Part shown: piece after piece, positions 9,656-18,613 of the stretch
How positions within the stretch are numbered: the first letter of the stretch is position 1
Layout of the letters: each line of letters starts with the position of its first letter
Assembly: GCA_910576335.1 (NCBI GenBank)
Contig: CAJTIU010000023.1
Coordinates: 22,219 to 86,218, forward strand
Direction of reading: 5' to 3'
DNA: 64,000 bases
Source of the DNA: Lachnospiraceae bacterium
Lineage (GTDB): Bacteria; Bacillota; Clostridia; Lachnospirales; Lachnospiraceae
The notes under the pieces: model-generated
The model's input: only the letters and a program-made list of their open reading frames with translations
What the model was told of the DNA's origin: nothing
Databases searched by the model: none
Made by a program: the position numbers and the translations under genes

Positions 9656-10224
9656 TGGCTGTAAAGAATATTATGATTGTGGGCGTAGGCGGCCAGGGGA
9701 CGCTCCTTACCAGCAGGATCTTAGGAGGTCTTGCAATCGCAGGGGGATATGATGTGAAGCTCTCAGAGGTGCACGGCATGGCCCAGAGAGGGGGAAGCGT
9801 TGTCACATTCGTACGCTACGGAGAGAAAGTGGCAGAGCCGGTCGTGGAGGAAGGCCAGGCAGACGTGATTATCGCCTTCGAGCAGCTGGAGGCATTAAGA
9901 TATGCCCATTTCCTGAAAAAAGACGGCGCCCTTATTATCAATGACTGGAAGATCGATCCTATGCCGGTGGTGACCGGCGCGGCCCAGTACCCTGAGCATA
10001 TTATAGAGAATTTGAAAGAAAAATATAAGGTTTATACCGTGAATGCGACTGAGGAGGCAAAAAAATTAGGAAATTCCCGGGTCTTCAATCTGATTGTGCT
10101 GGGAATTGCCGCACAGCATATGGACTTCTCAAAGGAGCAGTGGTATAACGTAATTGAACATACAGTGCCGCAAAAGACGATTGAGATCAATAAGAAGGCG
10201 TTTGACGTGGGATTTGAACTGTAA
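9655..10224 (+). CDS. iorB: Indolepyruvate:ferredoxin oxidoreductase beta subunit
   Basis: A 189-aa gamma-type 2-oxoacid oxidoreductase domain with the start GVGGQGTLLTSRILG and the HGMAQRGGSV motif typical of IorB. It completes the two-subunit enzyme with the upstream gene, with which its start overlaps by one base. The following phenylacetate-CoA ligase and ACT genes suggest a cluster for aryl-acid and aryl-acyl-CoA turnover, used for ferredoxin reduction and ATP in amino acid fermentation or, in reverse, for aromatic amino acid synthesis. Direction of use is inference. Confidence 0.93.
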   Translation: MAVKNIMIVGVGGQGTLLTSRILGGLAIAGGYDVKLSEVHGMAQRGGSVVTFVRYGEKVAEPVVEEGQADVIIAFEQLEALRYAHFLKKDGALIINDWKIDPMPVVTGAAQYPEHIIENLKEKYKVYTVNATEEAKKLGNSRVFNLIVLGIAAQHMDFSKEQWYNVIEHTVPQKTIEINKKAFDVGFEL

Positions 10225-10238
10225 GGAGGTGGCTCACA

Positions 10239-10307
10239 ATGCACAGGCAGTATGAAGCATTTGATATGGGTTTTACGTTTATGTACCTTCGTCTCGTTAG
10301 AGGTTAG
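10239..10307 (+). CDS. Possible 22-aa leader peptide before paaK
   Basis: A 22-codon frame with a very strong ribosome site (TAAGGAGGTGG at 10222-10232) lies in the 160-bp gap between iorB and paaK. The peptide is rich in aromatic residues (MHRQYEAFDMGFTFMYLRLVRG: three Phe, two Tyr). Its 3' end runs into a 10-bp perfect stem, CCTTCGTCTC (10286-10295) with GAGACGAAGG (10315-10324). This arrangement resembles a translated leader controlling the downstream gene, but there is no T run and no proof that it is translated. Confidence 0.4.
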   Translation: MHRQYEAFDMGFTFMYLRLVRG

Positions 10308-10324
10308 CCAGCCAGAGACGAAGG
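10286..10324 (+). promoter_or_regulatory. Stem-loop overlapping the leader frame
   Basis: Perfect 10-bp inverted repeat with a 19-nt loop; the left arm is inside the small leader frame and the right arm is after its stop. Ribosome position on the leader could open or close it. Confidence 0.5.
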
Positions 10325-10384
10325 GCATCGTAAAGACGAAATGTTGGCAGTTAAAAAATGCGAGTAGAATAGGAGTAGAGAAAA

Positions 10385-11716
10385 ATGGCAGGAATAGCAT
10401 TGGAAAACTGGAAAGAAACAATACGCGACCCGAAGATTGAATGCATGAGCAGGGATGAGATGAGCGCCCTTCAAAGCGAACGTCTTGTAAAACAGGTGAA
10501 GAATGTATATGACAATGTTGCATTCTACCGGAAGAAAATGGATGAGCTTGGTGTAGAGCCTGGTGATATTAAAGGAATAGAAGATATTCATAAGCTTCCG
10601 TTTACAACAAAAGAGGATTTAAGAGATAATTACCCATTCGGGCTTCTGGCAGTGCCGCAGGAGAAGATTGCCAGAGTGCAGGGAACCTCCGGCACCACAG
10701 GGAAACTTACTCTTGCCTCCTATACACAGAAGGATGTGGATGTGTGGGGCGAATGTGTGGCGAGAGGCCTTGTAATGGCAGGACTTACCTCCGCAGACCG
10801 GATCCATGTATGCTACGGCTACGGGTTGTTCACAGGCGGCATGGGACTGGATCTTGGAGCAAAGGCCCTTGGGGCAATGGCAATTCCTATGTCCGCAGGA
10901 AATACGAAGCGCCAGCTTATGTGTATGGAGGACTTTGGAGCAACGGCATTCGGATGTACGCCGTCCTATGCCCTTTATCTTGCAGAGGCGGCACAGGAGG
11001 CGGGAATCGTTGACCGTCTTCAGATTAAGGCAAGCATTAACGGTGCAGAGCCCTGGACGAATGAGATGCGCAAAAAGATAGAGAGTATCTTACATATCAA
11101 CAGCTTTGACATCTATGGCCTGTGTGAGATTACCGGACCAGGAGTTGCCATGGACTGTATCCATCATAAAGGGCTTCATGTATATGAGGATTACTTCTAT
11201 CCAGAGATCCTGAATCCGGCGGACCAGTCCGCATGCGGTGACGGAGAGACGGGTGAGCTGGTATTTACTACCCTTGCAAAGGAAGGCATGCCCCTTCTCC
11301 GTTACAGAACAAAAGACCTCACAAGCATGGAGAGAGGAACCTGCGAGTGCAAAAGAACACTTCCAAGAATTCAGAAGTTCACCGGACGTACAGATGATAT
11401 GAAGGTAATCCGCGGCGTCAATGTATTCCCGACACAGGTTGAGACAGCCCTTCTTTCCATGGGCGGCGGCGTGGCTCCTCATTATATGCTGATTGTTGAC
11501 CGTGAGAACAACCTGGATATCCTTACCGTAATGGTAGAAGTAGATGAGAAGTATTTCTCTGATGAGATCCGTAAGCTGGATGAGCTGAAGGCAAGGGTCG
11601 GCGCTGTTCTGAAACAGGCCCTTGGCGTATCAGTAAGAGTGAAGCTTGTAGAGCCGAAGACCATTCAGAGAAGCGAAGGAAAAGCAAAGCGCGTCATTGA
11701 CAACAGAGGACTTTAA
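10385..11716 (+). CDS. paaK: Phenylacetate-CoA ligase family enzyme
   Basis: A 443-aa adenylate-forming ligase of PaaK length. Visible signatures are the nucleotide-binding loop GTSGTTGKLT (~residues 100-109), DIYGLCEITGPG and the hinge region YRTKDLT, followed by the small C-terminal AMP-ligase domain (FTGRTDDMKVIRGVNVFP). Known reaction: aryl acid + CoA + ATP to aryl-acyl-CoA + AMP + PPi. Beside iorAB it would interconvert aryl acids and the acyl-CoA product or substrate of IOR; this pairing is common in anaerobes. The ribosome site is weak (GGAGTAGAGAAAA). The ACT-domain gene follows after 14 bp. Confidence 0.92.
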   Translation: MAGIALENWKETIRDPKIECMSRDEMSALQSERLVKQVKNVYDNVAFYRKKMDELGVEPGDIKGIEDIHKLPFTTKEDLRDNYPFGLLAVPQEKIARVQGTSGTTGKLTLASYTQKDVDVWGECVARGLVMAGLTSADRIHVCYGYGLFTGGMGLDLGAKALGAMAIPMSAGNTKRQLMCMEDFGATAFGCTPSYALYLAEAAQEAGIVDRLQIKASINGAEPWTNEMRKKIESILHINSFDIYGLCEITGPGVAMDCIHHKGLHVYEDYFYPEILNPADQSACGDGETGELVFTTLAKEGMPLLRYRTKDLTSMERGTCECKRTLPRIQKFTGRTDDMKVIRGVNVFPTQVETALLSMGGGVAPHYMLIVDRENNLDILTVMVEVDEKYFSDEIRKLDELKARVGAVLKQALGVSVRVKLVEPKTIQRSEGKAKRVIDNRGL

Positions 11717-11730
11717 AAGGAGGGAAGGTC

Positions 11731-12174
11731 ATGGGTTTTAGTAATACAATTCAGCAGTTATCAGTATTTCTGGAGAACAGGGAAGGACGGCTGGACGAGG
11801 TCCTGAAGGTTCTCGCGAAGAATGATGTGAACATTGTGGCGCTCAGCCTGGCGGACACATCAGATTACGGGATGCTCCGTATGATTGTGTCAGAGCCGGA
11901 GAAAGGGAAGGCGGCTCTTAAGGAAGAGGGAATCATCTCAATGCTTACAGAGGTAGTGGCGCTCCGTGTGCCTCACGCAGCAGGATCCCTTAGCAAGGCG
12001 ATGCATCAGATCGTGGAAGGGAAAGTGAATGTAGAATATATGTATGCATTCGCAAACGGAAGCGATGCAGCAGCAGTGCTTAAGAGCGATGATCCGGAAA
12101 AGGTTGTACAGATTCTGAAAGGCAGCGGGTTTGACGTATATAGCGCCGATGAAGCATATAGGGCGAATCAGTAG
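11731..12174 (+). CDS. Tandem ACT-domain protein
   Basis: A 147-aa protein composed of two ACT domains (about 5-70 and 75-140) and nothing else. ACT domains bind amino acids as regulators. It follows paaK by 14 bp with AGGAGGG as ribosome site, an arrangement repeated in many Clostridia and archaea, so it likely senses an aromatic amino acid for this pathway; the ligand is inferred. The gene ends 3 bp before palindrome copy 2. Confidence 0.88.
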   Translation: MGFSNTIQQLSVFLENREGRLDEVLKVLAKNDVNIVALSLADTSDYGMLRMIVSEPEKGKAALKEEGIISMLTEVVALRVPHAAGSLSKAMHQIVEGKVNVEYMYAFANGSDAAAVLKSDDPEKVVQILKGSGFDVYSADEAYRANQ

Positions 12175-12176
12175 TT

Positions 12177-12220
12177 AAATTGGGGACGGGGCATTTTTAA
12201 AAATGCCCCGTCCCCAATTT
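12177..12220. repeat. GGGGACGGGG palindrome, copy 2
   Basis: A 44-nt perfect palindrome with arms AAATTGGGGACGGGGCATTT and complement. The centre is TTTTTAAAAA, the second centre type seen in this family. Confidence 0.92.
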
Positions 12221-12267
12221 AGGAGTAAAATACTACGAACTGCACATACTATCTGTGAGGTGATGGT

Positions 12268-13671
12268 ATGAACAGTATATGGACGGATACGGCAGTTTTA
12301 CAGAAGAGGAATTCTCTAAAGGGGGATCTGGACGCAGAGGTTGTGATTATCGGGGCAGGGCTTGCGGGTATTCTGACGGGATACATGTTGAAGAAGAAGG
12401 GTATTGACGCGGTAATCCTGGAGGGAAACCGTATCGGGAGCGGACAGACCGGCAGGACGACAGCAAAGATTACTTCCCAGCATGGCGCAGTCTGTGGGAA
12501 GCTGATTCAGATATATGGAAGAGAGAAGGCGAAGCATTATGTGGGATTTCAGGAATGGGCAATCGGGGAGTATGAGAGGATTGTGAAGGAGCATGAGATT
12601 TCCTGTGATTTTATGAGATGCAACGGGAATCTCTATTCTACTACAGAGGAAGAGACGCTTAAGAGGGAAGCAGAGGCTGCGAACGGGCTTGGAATCCAGG
12701 CGGTGTACAGGAAGGAATGTGAACTTCCCTTTCCGGTGAAGAGTGTGCTGACTTATGAAAACCAGGCAAGGTTTCATCCGCTTAAGTTTATAAAGGGAAT
12801 ATCAGAGGAACTTCGGATATTTGAGGAGACAAGAGTGAGAAAGGTTCTGTATGATGGGCAGGGAAAAAGCCGTGTGATGTCGGACAGTGGGATAGTGACA
12901 GCCAGAAAGGTAGTTTTCGCCTGTCATTTTCCTTTTGTGAATGTTCCAGGATACTATTTTGCAAGGATGCATCAGTCCAGAAGCTATGTGCTGGCTTTAA
13001 AGGGAGCACAGAGTTTTGAAGGATATTATCTTGGAATAGATGGTGACGGCTATTCTTTTCGAAGCGCTGGGGATATACTCCTTTTTGGCGGCTGTGGTCA
13101 CAGAACCGGAGAGTCAGGGGAGACTGATAGCTCCTTTGCAGCGGACAAAAAGGGCGTCATGACAGGGTATGAGAGGCTTTCGGATAAGGCACAGGAATTA
13201 TGGCCGGATGCTAAGGAGGCGTCGCGCTGGTCGGCCCAGGATTGTATGACGCTGGACGGCATCCCTTATATCGGAGAGTTCAGCCCTCACAGAAGAAAGG
13301 GCTGGTATGTTATGACAGGTTTTGGAAAGTGGGGCATGACCCAGTCCATGGTCAGTGCAAGGATTATTTCCTGTATGATAGAGGGGATGAGAATACCGGA
13401 GGCGGATGTGTTTTCCCCGCAGAGAAATATCCATATGTCCGGCGTAAAGGAATTTTCCGTAAATCAGAAGACGGCGGTGAAAAACCTTGCAAGCCCGAAA
13501 CATACGAAACGCTGTACGCATATGGGCTGTAAGCTGGCCTGGAACCCCCAGGAGGGAACCTGGGACTGTCCGTGCCATGGATCACGGTTTGACAGAGAGG
13601 GCAGGCTTCTTGACGGCCCGGCCATCAGAGATGAAGTAAAGGATGATGCAAACGGCCTCTTGACCATCTGA
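12268..13671 (+). CDS. FAD-dependent oxidoreductase fused to a Rieske domain
   Basis: A 467-aa protein. The N-terminal Rossmann motif VVIIGAGLAGILTG (~27-40) and the DAO-type fold bind FAD. The C-terminal ~80 residues form a Rieske 2Fe-2S domain with CTHMGC and CPCHGSRFD, the two Cys and two His ligands. Such two-domain proteins are found across bacteria and are thought to be soluble oxidoreductases; the substrate is not known. Start at 12268 follows GTGAGGTGATGGT. It stands alone, so the neighbourhood gives no hint of the substrate. Confidence 0.9.
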   Translation: MNSIWTDTAVLQKRNSLKGDLDAEVVIIGAGLAGILTGYMLKKKGIDAVILEGNRIGSGQTGRTTAKITSQHGAVCGKLIQIYGREKAKHYVGFQEWAIGEYERIVKEHEISCDFMRCNGNLYSTTEEETLKREAEAANGLGIQAVYRKECELPFPVKSVLTYENQARFHPLKFIKGISEELRIFEETRVRKVLYDGQGKSRVMSDSGIVTARKVVFACHFPFVNVPGYYFARMHQSRSYVLALKGAQSFEGYYLGIDGDGYSFRSAGDILLFGGCGHRTGESGETDSSFAADKKGVMTGYERLSDKAQELWPDAKEASRWSAQDCMTLDGIPYIGEFSPHRRKGWYVMTGFGKWGMTQSMVSARIISCMIEGMRIPEADVFSPQRNIHMSGVKEFSVNQKTAVKNLASPKHTKRCTHMGCKLAWNPQEGTWDCPCHGSRFDREGRLLDGPAIRDEVKDDANGLLTI

Positions 13672-13681
13672 AAAAATGTGG

Positions 13682-13750
13682 TATACTAGAGCGTGTTTGA
13701 CGTGTTTGAAAGTTCAGTCCATCTTGCAGAAAGCAATTTTCAAACACGCT
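13682..13750. repeat. Inverted repeat, terminator-like element
   Basis: AGCGTGTTTGA (13690-13700) pairs with TCAAACACGCT (13740-13750). The left 19 bases, TATACTAGAGCGTGTTTGA, occur again on the other strand at 29371-29389, so this is part of a dispersed repeat and may also end transcription of the preceding gene. Confidence 0.6.
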
Positions 13751-13790
13751 TTGGGATACAGACATATGCAGATATAGATGGGAGAAGAGT

Positions 13791-14705
13791 ATGTTACTTT
13801 TACAACAGATGATCGTTTTGTTTATTTACATTATAATCGGATATGCAGCCGCAAAGAAGGGGGTTATGAATGAGGAAACCAGTAAAAAGCTGTCCTGGAT
13901 TGTCGTAGAGGTGGCGAATCCTGCCCTTACGGTTTCCGCAGTTGTGAACGGCGACGGGACAATACAGGGAAGAGATCTGCTGCTGACTGCATTGATGGCG
14001 GTTGTAATTCTGGGAGGAATGGTGCTTCTTTCCCTTATCCTTCCCATTATGTTCAGAGTGGAAAAGAAACAGAGGAATGTTTACCGTCTGTTTTCGGCTT
14101 TTAATAATATCGGATTTATGGGCTTCCCTGTCATTGCAGCGGTGTATGGACAGGAAGCGCTGTTATATGCTGCAGTTTTCTCCATGCTGTTCAATGTTCT
14201 GATGTATACTTATGGCATTCAGACAGCCCGTGGGGAGAGAATGGGAGGGGGCCAGTGGAAAAAGATCTTAAATATCGGTGTAGTCAGCAGTATCCTTGCA
14301 ATTGGGATTTACCTGCTAAAAATACCTACTCCACAGTTCTTCCGTACAACTATGAGCGGCTTAAGCGGCCTTACCGCGCCCCTCAGCATGATGGTTATAG
14401 GCATATCACTTGCAGGAATGAAACTTGGGGAGCTATTCAAAGATATCAAGATGCTGGCATATTCCCTGACAAAGCTTCTCGTACTCCCGGTTCTCTTTAT
14501 GCCACTGATTAACAGGGCGGTAAGCAGTGAGATGCTGTGCGGTGTCTGCATGATCATGATTGCCACCCCTGCTGCAAGTATGAATGCAATGCTTGTGCAG
14601 CAATATGGAAGTAAGGAAGAAGCAGTGCTGGCGGCAAGAGGTGTTGCCCTTACGACCCTGTTATCTGTAGTAACCATTCCGGTTGTATCTGCGATTGTAT
14701 TTTAG
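13791..14705 (+). CDS. AEC family transporter (auxin efflux carrier type)
   Basis: A 304-aa integral membrane protein with about ten hydrophobic segments in two halves, of the AEC family length and with family-like stretches (NNIGFMGFPVIAAVYG; ATPAASMNAMLVQQYG). Family members carry organic anions such as malate or other carboxylates, or export auxin-like compounds; the substrate here is unknown. The gene is monocistronic, ending in a strong intrinsic terminator. Confidence 0.88.
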   Translation: MLLLQQMIVLFIYIIIGYAAAKKGVMNEETSKKLSWIVVEVANPALTVSAVVNGDGTIQGRDLLLTALMAVVILGGMVLLSLILPIMFRVEKKQRNVYRLFSAFNNIGFMGFPVIAAVYGQEALLYAAVFSMLFNVLMYTYGIQTARGERMGGGQWKKILNIGVVSSILAIGIYLLKIPTPQFFRTTMSGLSGLTAPLSMMVIGISLAGMKLGELFKDIKMLAYSLTKLLVLPVLFMPLINRAVSSEMLCGVCMIMIATPAASMNAMLVQQYGSKEEAVLAARGVALTTLLSVVTIPVVSAIVF

Positions 14706-14726
14706 AGTCCTCCAGGGGATGCAGCC

Positions 14727-14756
14727 TGTGGCAGATTTATCTGGCACGCAGTATAT
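14727..14756 (+). repeat. Dispersed repeat fragment
   Basis: A 29-base stretch containing GGCAGATTTATCTGGCACGC and then AGTATA matches, with few changes, 30925-30950 (GGCAGATTTACCTGGCGCGC). Probably a small non-autonomous repeat. Confidence 0.5.
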
Positions 14757-14760
14757 CAAA

Positions 14761-14800
14761 AACAAAGCAGGACAGCTTATTTGCAGTCCTGCTTTGTTTT
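14761..14800 (+). terminator. Intrinsic terminator after AEC transporter
   Basis: A 13-bp perfect stem AACAAAGCAGGAC / GTCCTGCTTTGTT with a 12-nt loop, followed by TTTATT. Confidence 0.9.
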
Positions 14801-14918
14801 ATTAATCTTATTTTATATAATACTTATATTACTTTATATATATTAATCCCCAATATTGCAATCAATACTTTTCAATAATAAAAAGTGCTTCAAAAATACG
14901 ATTAATAGGCCTAACCTG

Positions 14919-15116
14919 TTAAATCTTCGTTACATTCACTGCCTGTGGTCCTTTAGCGCCCTCTGTTATGTCGTATTCTACAGCCTGCCCCTCTTCTAAA
15001 GACTTGAAGCCCTCCATGTTGAGGCCGGAGTAGTGTACAAATACATCGCTTCCAGATTCATCAGATATGAATCCGTAACCCTTCTGGTTGTTGAACCATT
15101 TTACTGTACCCTTCAT
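14919..15116 (-). CDS. Cold shock protein
   Basis: A 65-aa single cold-shock (OB-fold) domain with RNP1-like KGYGFISDE and RNP2-like DVFVHYS. These proteins bind single-stranded RNA and melt mRNA structure in the cytoplasm. I start it at 15116, where MKGTVKWFN begins and ACCTCC (AGGAGGT-like on the gene strand) precedes. A long upstream leader up to about 15240 is possible, as is common for csp genes. It reads against ptsI, sharing the intergenic space. Confidence 0.95.
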   Translation of the reverse strand: MKGTVKWFNNQKGYGFISDESGSDVFVHYSGLNMEGFKSLEEGQAVEYDITEGAKGPQAVNVTKI

Positions 15117-15308
15117 AACGATACCTCCATTATAAAATGAAATTTGTAATTCGAAAAATTTCGAATTATGATACTTTGCCATTGTATCGTGTATTGATGA
15201 AAAAGTCAATGGATTTGTCAAGTTTTTTCAAGATATTTTCTTGACGAAGCCTGTCAGTACGTGTAAAGTAAAGGTATAGACAACGATTCGTAAAAAGAGG
15301 TTGAAGAG

Positions 15309-16934
15309 ATGATTACATTAACAGGGAAGAAGATATCAGAAGGAGTTGCTATCGGCAAACTTGCCTTTTATAAAAGAGACATAAAGGAGATCAAGAGGAT
15401 TTATGTAAAGGATGTTGAAAAGGAGATCCAGCGGTTCCAGCGTGCGAAGGAGAAGGCTGTTTCGGAGCTCAAGGTGCTGTATGATCTGTCCATCAGGGAA
15501 GTAGGAGAGGCGAATGCGGCCATTTTTGAGATGCAGCAGGAGATATTGGAGGATCCGGACTTTAATGACAAGATAAGCTCGCTTATTCTGGAAGAAAAGC
15601 TGAATGTGGAATATATTGTGCAGGAGTCAGTTGACATCCTGTTAAATGACAAGGAATTCCAGAAAAAGGGATATAACAAGGGCCATGAGGGAGATGTGAG
15701 GGACATTGCGATCCGGCTGATCAGGATTCTGTCCCGGAGCTTTAAGGATAAGATGTTTATGGATGAACCCTTTGTCCTGGCAGCAGGAGAGCTCTATCCA
15801 AGTGATACGGTTCAGCTTGATAAGACGAAAGTGCTGGGCTTTGTGACCATGTATGGCGCGATTAATTCCCACACGGCAGTTCTTGCCAGGACGAAGGGAA
15901 TTCCTGCAGTGATCGGTCTTGGAGAGGTGCTGAAGAAGGATTATGAGGGCAAGACGATTATTGTGGACGGATATGAGGGCAAGGTGTACATTGAACCGGA
16001 TTATTCGACTCTTACGAAGATGAAGGAGCGGCGGGACGCAGGCGTCCATCAAGTTAGGAATCTGGAGCGTCTTAAGGGCAAAGAGAATGTTACCCAGAGC
16101 GGACAGAAGATTGATATTTTTGCAAATGTCGGGACAAGAGAGGATATTGAGAATGTTCTCAGAAGTGACGCAGGCGGAATCGGTCTCTTCCGGAGTGAGT
16201 TTTTATATATGGAGACTGGCAACCGGATCCCTACAGAGGATCAGATCTTCCAGGTATACAGGCTGGCGGCAGAGTCTATGGGGAATAACCGTGTCGTGAT
16301 CCGTGTGGCGGATCTGGGCGGTGACAAGATGGCGCAGTGTATTGACCTGGGAAGACAGGAGAATCCGGCCATCGGCTTTCGTGGACTCCGTGTCATGTTT
16401 GAGAAGGAGGAGCTCTTTTTGGAGCAGCTTCGGGCAATTCTTCGGGCATCGGCCTTTGGCAATGTTGCTCTCCTCCTTCCGATGATCACATCACTGGAGG
16501 AAGTAATCAGGGCGAAGGATACCATTGAACGTGTGAAGAGAGGACTTAAGTCTGATAAGATACCTTTTAACGCAAGTATTCCGATTGGAGTTATGATTGA
16601 GACGCCGGCAGCGGTTATGCTGAGCGGGGAGCTGGCGAGAGAGGTTGATTTTTTCAGCATAGGAACCAATGATCTGACACAGCTCACCCTTGGTCTTGAC
16701 CGGGGAAGCCACAGGCTGAGTAAATACTATAATCCGTACCATCCCGCTCTTCTTAAGATGATCCGTATTGTGACGAATAATGTACATCTGGAGGGAAAGC
16801 CGATCAGCGTATGCGGAGATCTGGCAGCTGATCTGTCTATGACAGAATACTTTATACAGATCGGGATTGATGAATTATCTGTGGCGCCGAACCAGGTGCT
16901 GGCGCTGCGTAAGAAGATCAGGGATATTCAGTAG
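15309..16934 (+). CDS. ptsI: PTS enzyme I (phosphoenolpyruvate-protein phosphotransferase)
   Basis: A 541-aa enzyme I, slightly shorter than the usual ~570. It has the HPr-binding helical domain, the swivelling phospho-His domain with the active His in INSHTAVLART (~residue 188) and the PEP-binding barrel with ADLGGDKM, SIGTNDLTQ and the active Cys in SVCGD. It moves phosphate from PEP to HPr for sugar uptake and carbon control. No ptsH gene lies beside it. A DUF975 gene follows after 11 bp. Confidence 0.95.
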   Translation: MITLTGKKISEGVAIGKLAFYKRDIKEIKRIYVKDVEKEIQRFQRAKEKAVSELKVLYDLSIREVGEANAAIFEMQQEILEDPDFNDKISSLILEEKLNVEYIVQESVDILLNDKEFQKKGYNKGHEGDVRDIAIRLIRILSRSFKDKMFMDEPFVLAAGELYPSDTVQLDKTKVLGFVTMYGAINSHTAVLARTKGIPAVIGLGEVLKKDYEGKTIIVDGYEGKVYIEPDYSTLTKMKERRDAGVHQVRNLERLKGKENVTQSGQKIDIFANVGTREDIENVLRSDAGGIGLFRSEFLYMETGNRIPTEDQIFQVYRLAAESMGNNRVVIRVADLGGDKMAQCIDLGRQENPAIGFRGLRVMFEKEELFLEQLRAILRASAFGNVALLLPMITSLEEVIRAKDTIERVKRGLKSDKIPFNASIPIGVMIETPAAVMLSGELAREVDFFSIGTNDLTQLTLGLDRGSHRLSKYYNPYHPALLKMIRIVTNNVHLEGKPISVCGDLAADLSMTEYFIQIGIDELSVAPNQVLALRKKIRDIQ

Positions 16935-16945
16935 GAGGAGTGGCT

Positions 16946-17689
16946 ATGTGGACAAGAGAACAGCTTAAAACGAATGGGAAGATGGCATTTTCCCGAAATT
17001 ACTGGGAGTGTGTTGCAGTTGCACTGATTATGGGATTTTTCTCAGGGGTGCCGAATTTTGCGGCGGTGAAGAAAAACCTGGAGACTCAGAGGGCGAGTCT
17101 GTCGGAATTTGGATTATATGGAAGCTCTGTGGATATGTCAGAGCTGTACCAGTCGCTTACTATGGCAATCTCATTATTTACCGTTTTCGGTCTTCTGATC
17201 ACGGCAGTCTTTGTACTGCTTAAGCTCCTTGTAGGGAATGCCCTGATGGTAGGAGGGAATCTTTTCTTTATTGAAAATAGAAATGGCGGCAGGGGATTCG
17301 GAATTGCTGCCTCATCCTTCCGCTCAGGGAGATATGGGAATATTGTTCTGACCATGTTCCTGATGGATCTGTTTATATCCCTGTGGTCTCTGCTTCTGAT
17401 TATTCCGGGGATTATCAAGTCCTACGAGTATCTCATGGTGCCCTATATTCTGGCAGAGAATCCTCAGATGGACCGGAAGGAGATATTCGAGATCAGCAGG
17501 AGGATGATGGATGGAGAGAAGATGAATGCCTTTCTTCTAGACCTTTCCTTTTTGGGTTGGATCTTCCTTACTGTGCTTACATGCGGAGTTGCAGGCATTT
17601 TATATGTGCAGCCCTATATGATGGCGACAAGGACAGAGCTTTACATCTATAATAAAGTAAAAGCTTATAATGAAGGATATATAGCTTAG
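16946..17689 (+). CDS. DUF975 family membrane protein
   Basis: A 247-aa integral membrane protein. It opens with the family-like WTREQLKTNGKMAFSRNYWE and has about five hydrophobic segments; YVQPYMMATRTELY is near the C-terminus, as in DUF975 proteins of Clostridia. Function is unknown. AGGAGG at 16933-16938 fixes the start at 16946. It follows ptsI by 11 bp and is probably co-transcribed with it. Confidence 0.8.
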   Translation: MWTREQLKTNGKMAFSRNYWECVAVALIMGFFSGVPNFAAVKKNLETQRASLSEFGLYGSSVDMSELYQSLTMAISLFTVFGLLITAVFVLLKLLVGNALMVGGNLFFIENRNGGRGFGIAASSFRSGRYGNIVLTMFLMDLFISLWSLLLIIPGIIKSYEYLMVPYILAENPQMDRKEIFEISRRMMDGEKMNAFLLDLSFLGWIFLTVLTCGVAGILYVQPYMMATRTELYIYNKVKAYNEGYIA

Positions 17690-17780
17690 GAACTGTCAAG
17701 AATACAGATTTATACTGCGCCAGAATGAAAAGTTAAAAGTTATTTCTTCACAGTTCCTTAATGTACAAGGAATGAAAAAA

Positions 17781-18509
17781 ATGAAAATTCTATTAAAATT
17801 AATCAGGCTGGCCGGACTGATCATCATCTCAGTGGCTGCAGCAATGGGGCTGGCGTTTCTTGTTACTGTGTTTTCAGAAAAGATCATTCTGAGGCTGCCG
17901 GAGGATTATTATTTTTATCAGCATCACCCAGTGGCGGAAAAGGCGATGATCTATCTGATCGTAGTTCCGGTAGTGACATTTTTCGGCGTTCTGCTTGGCA
18001 GGAGGCGCGGAAGGACAGACGAAGCGCTGGAGGATATGTATGATCTGTACTGCATTTTCAGATGGCTTACAGATATAAGATTCATACTGATTGTGGTGTG
18101 GATCGTAAGTCTGTACTGCTGCTTCGCCTCTGCCACGGTGGTAACAAAGGATAAGATTATCTGCCATTCTCCTCTTCACCCATCTGGAATTGCGTATGAG
18201 TACAAGGACGTATCCCGGATCCAGACGGGCTTTGGACAGAAACGCTTTGCACTTCTGGAATATCAGAAAAAAGGAAATTTTTATTATGAGATCGAACTGG
18301 ACGGAAAAAAGAAAGTGTTTACTGTTCCGTCTGTAAATGACAGGATAGAGCGGTATGCGGAAGAGACATACCTGGAGTTAGAGGACTTTGACCAGCGGCT
18401 GGTATCTCTTGGAATCCCAAAACAGGGAGACGAAAAGGGCTTCGAGGCCTGTGATCTGGACCAGGAATACGTAGACCGCTTCCGCAGGATTACTGCGCTT
18501 TGGCAGTAA
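17781..18509 (+). CDS. Membrane protein of unknown function
   Basis: A 242-aa protein I do not recognise. Hydrophobic segments lie at about residues 8-30, 53-70 and 95-120, followed by a soluble C-terminal half of about 110 residues with a PH-like or beta-rich pattern (ICHSPLHPSGIAYEYKDVSRIQTG). I prefer the ATG at 17781 because AAGGA is ten bases before it; the ATG at 17772 is too close. GGAACTGT and ACAGTTCC bracket the upstream gap, a weak hairpin. No partner is evident. Confidence 0.65.
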   Translation: MKILLKLIRLAGLIIISVAAAMGLAFLVTVFSEKIILRLPEDYYFYQHHPVAEKAMIYLIVVPVVTFFGVLLGRRRGRTDEALEDMYDLYCIFRWLTDIRFILIVVWIVSLYCCFASATVVTKDKIICHSPLHPSGIAYEYKDVSRIQTGFGQKRFALLEYQKKGNFYYEIELDGKKKVFTVPSVNDRIERYAEETYLELEDFDQRLVSLGIPKQGDEKGFEACDLDQEYVDRFRRITALWQ

Positions 18510-18613
18510 CTGCCGTGAATCATAACTAAAACAACTGATTTTTCAGAAAAATTACAGAATAGACTCTTTACATATAAAAATTTTTTGTGTTACAATAATA
18601 TTGGGTGATGAAA

